64,000 nucleotides of DNA from Pirellulales bacterium (GTDB taxonomy: Bacteria > Planctomycetota > Planctomycetia > Pirellulales > S012-138), in NCBI GenBank assembly GCA_028066245.1, contig JALCBR010000004.1, positions 1-64,000 of the forward strand, given 5' to 3'. Positions 61,955 to 64,000 of this stretch are shown here, in pieces. Made by a program: the position numbers and the translations under genes. Every line of letters starts with the position of its first letter. Positions within the stretch are counted from its first letter, which is position 1. Below the pieces are notes generated by a model, which saw nothing but the letters and a program-made list of their open reading frames with translations, made no database searches and was not told the DNA's origin.

Positions 61955-62274
61955 TAATCTCCCCGGCCTTCCCACGGGACCCAAGTCGCTCATGGCTGGA
62001 AGCAGATTGACCAGGGACGACCGATTAAGAAGGCGAGCGAGAATGCGCGCGTGCACCACGCCGAGCGAGTTGACTTGAGCCAAGCAGAGAGGCGCTCTCA
62101 TTCCGCAGCGTCGCTATCATTGCATGCGCTACTGAAGCTGCAGCCAAGCTGATCTGGACTGCTTGCAGCAGGAATCGTATGGTCCGGCAACCATTTCTCA
62201 GGGTTGGTCCGTTGCGCGCGGAGACCGCAGCGCGGCACACAGATTTCACTTGCAATCATTTGCAGGGTCAAGCC

Positions 62275-64000
62275 ATGCGACAATTCGCAACGATGATGCC
62301 TCTGGTAACTTTCGCCAGTTGCTTGCTGCTTCTCTCAGCATTGACTGCCAGTTCCCCAGCGCAATCCAGACCGCGCACAACGCCACCGGTGACCCCGCCT
62401 GCAAACGCAGGGTCGGCACAGCAAGGTCAAAGTGGTGGCTCCAACACACGGTTACGCTTCTTGCCGCCAGAGCAGTCAACACAAGATGCGGCTGGAGATC
62501 GCAGAGACTCAGATGCCATACGAGGTTCGGCGGCGACTGAAAACAATGGTGCAGTTGTTCCGGCAACAACATCTGCGGATTTGCGAGAAGAATCACCTCG
62601 TCAGTCGTCCGTGAGACCGGGTATCGGGACGTTGCGGCTGCGCGGCATTGCGCCGGGTCAATCGACCGTCGACCAACTGCGTGCCGGTTGGGGTGAGCCG
62701 TTGCGGACGAGTGAGCCGGAACAAGGGCACTTCATCCTTGAGTTCGAGTTTCCCCCTTTTGCCTCGGCAAACGTTTCTGTTATTAACGGAACGGTCGTGC
62801 GCGTTGTCTTGCCGATGAGTCAGGCAATGACAGTGAATGAGGCGATTGCCGCGCTACAGCTGGCAGATGTTCCGCCTGTGATTGTTCCAGATGAACAAGG
62901 AGCTCCACTGGGCATCGCTTTCCCGGAACGGGGCGTCCTGTTCAATGTCGCGCCAAGCGATGCCAACGCTGTCACTCAGGCGACAATCGAGCCGGTTAGC
63001 TTTCACGCTTTCCTACTTCGGGCGGAGAACCTCTGGCATGAAGACTACAGCGGAGCGCTGGCCGATGTTGACACGGTCCTGGAGCTAGACGCCAACCAGC
63101 CTCAAGCTCATTGGATTCGCGCCAAGTTGCTGCACGCGCTTGGCCGAACGGATGAAGCGTTGCGCGCCATTCGCCAGGCTTCCACGTTGGCCCCAGAAAC
63201 ACCTGAATACCTGCTGACGGAAGCCGCCATCTTGATTCATCAAGGGCATCTTCCATTGGCCAGAGACTTGGCCGCCCAAACGGTACGCATCTCCGATCAG
63301 TTGCCGGAACTGAAAGCTCAAGCGATGGTCTTTCAAGGAGACTTGTTGCGAGACGATGGTCCCAGCGGAGGTCGGCAAGCCATGGATTTGCACATGCAGG
63401 CGATTGAGGCTGCCAAGCCGATCATCAATGATTCGCGTTTGGCCATTCGTCGGGCAGCGCGGAACGCTTATCTAGACGCTCACCTGTCAATCGCTATGGA
63501 TATTGCGGCGGGGTCGTTCCGCAATCAGGCCGATGCCGTTGGGCAATGGCTATCTCGGGCGATGGTGCTAGCGGAAGGAGCGGCAGAAACTCGCCGCGTG
63601 GAGCAGAAGTTTCACGTGGCCAGCCAGGGTTTGCACGCCCTGGCGCGGATGCCCTCTCCTCCCGACCCGCAGGAATGGGCCAGGCAAACACTCACCCTTG
63701 GCCGTGAATTGCTCGGCGATATTGCCGATCCGCTGTGCCAGCAGCGAATCAGTTGGGACCTGGCCAGAGCGTTGGCATCAGGCGTCAAGATCCATCGTAA
63801 GAGAGGTGAGGCTGCCGATGCCCTACAACTTGCGGAACTCGCCGACACCTACTTTCGTCAGGCTGGGCCAGACCGTGGCAAATCAGGACGGGAAGCTTTG
63901 CAGATCGGTTTGTTTCGCTTTCAAGCCGGAAGTGTGGAAGCCCTGTTGAATGACGATCACGAAGCCGCGGCCAAGTGGTATGAAACCGCCAAGGGCTCAT
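62275..64000 (+). CDS. Secreted TPR protein, 3' end outside window
   Basis: 575 codons are open to the window end. Signal peptide MRQFATMMPLVTFASCLLLL..SPAQS, a Pro/Gln/Ser-rich linker to about residue 120, then a beta-rich domain (IGTLRLRGIAPGQSTVDQLR.., FPPFASANVSVINGTVVRVVLP). Tetratricopeptide helices follow: ENLWHEDYSGALADVDTVLELD, QAHWIRAKLLHALGRTDEALRAI and EYLLTEAAILIHQGHLPLARDLA. The frame continues with helical segments to the edge. The role is likely as a scaffold in the envelope; length and C-terminus are unknown. An ATG seven codons on is also possible. Confidence 0.88.
   Translation, partial: MRQFATMMPLVTFASCLLLLSALTASSPAQSRPRTTPPVTPPANAGSAQQGQSGGSNTRLRFLPPEQSTQDAAGDRRDSDAIRGSAATENNGAVVPATTSADLREESPRQSSVRPGIGTLRLRGIAPGQSTVDQLRAGWGEPLRTSEPEQGHFILEFEFPPFASANVSVINGTVVRVVLPMSQAMTVNEAIAALQLADVPPVIVPDEQGAPLGIAFPERGVLFNVAPSDANAVTQATIEPVSFHAFLLRAENLWHEDYSGALADVDTVLELDANQPQAHWIRAKLLHALGRTDEALRAIRQASTLAPETPEYLLTEAAILIHQGHLPLARDLAAQTVRISDQLPELKAQAMVFQGDLLRDDGPSGGRQAMDLHMQAIEAAKPIINDSRLAIRRAARNAYLDAHLSIAMDIAAGSFRNQADAVGQWLSRAMVLAEGAAETRRVEQKFHVASQGLHALARMPSPPDPQEWARQTLTLGRELLGDIADPLCQQRISWDLARALASGVKIHRKRGEAADALQLAELADTYFRQAGPDRGKSGREALQIGLFRFQAGSVEALLNDDHEAAAKWYETAKGS

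Overview
The window looks like chromosomal DNA of a member of the Planctomycetota, most probably close to the Pirellulales. The case rests on several signs read from the sequence. The 3' end of a 16S rRNA gene is followed about 115 nt later by a terminator, with no spacer tRNA or 23S gene. Membrane proteins carry an Asn-Pro-Tyr-Gln-Ala-Pro linker. There is a tetrahydromethanopterin-type formyltransferase (Ftr/FhcD), many starts lack a Shine-Dalgarno sequence, and the secreted proteins and lipoproteins are of types common in that phylum. The species cannot be named from this window alone.

Layout. 1-4 kb: 16S end and terminator, two tandem paralogous membrane proteins, and a FlgI-like lipoprotein with inserted HEAT-like repeats. 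4.3-4.65 kb: first copy of a roughly 330-bp interspersed repeat with long inverted repeats. 4.8-20.6 kb: mostly single housekeeping genes (Ftr, thioesterase, MsrB, Asp/Asn hydroxylase-like, PurH, a divergent protoglobin/Rrf2 pair, Ski2-like helicase, MeaB-like GTPase, LpxL-like acyltransferase, pyruvate kinase, adenylate kinase, an SDR, a VOC protein). 20.6-21.2 kb: second, rearranged repeat copy and an IS3/IS407-type remnant. 21.3-28.7 kb: GNAT/FemAB-like protein, outer-membrane barrel, and a tight four-gene block (DUF4956, VTC domain, secreted EF-hand plus PEP-synthase-like protein, small EF-hand protein). 28.8-31.5 kb: a decay zone with an internally deleted IS, a truncated hydrolase, a truncated macro-domain gene and a DinB-like gene with two in-frame amber codons. 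31.7-44.4 kb: prepilin-peptidase-like protein, Gfo/Idh oxidoreductase, FabH, PepF, secreted esterase, divergent phosphoglycerate kinase homologue and a redoxin-like lipoprotein. 45-62 kb: a stand-alone adenylation-carrier-thioesterase protein, IspG, FtsH, a fasciclin/sigma/anti-sigma operon, FabI, RNase D, a Xer recombinase and ATP sulfurylase. The third repeat copy follows, and a TPR protein runs off the end.

How genes may work together. The strongest candidates for linked function are: (i) DUF4956-VTC-EF-hand/PPDK-like-EF-hand at 24.4-28.7 kb, possibly a membrane and extracellular phosphate or polyphosphate system; (ii) fasciclin-sigma-anti-sigma at 53-55.1 kb, which parallels the mycobacterial SigK/RskA/MPT70-83 arrangement; (iii) protoglobin and Rrf2 regulator sharing a promoter region with a palindrome, suggestive of gas or redox sensing; (iv) the orphan A-T-TE enzyme at 45 kb. 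The repeat family is the most striking non-coding structure. All functions are inferred from sequence read by eye; no database search was run.
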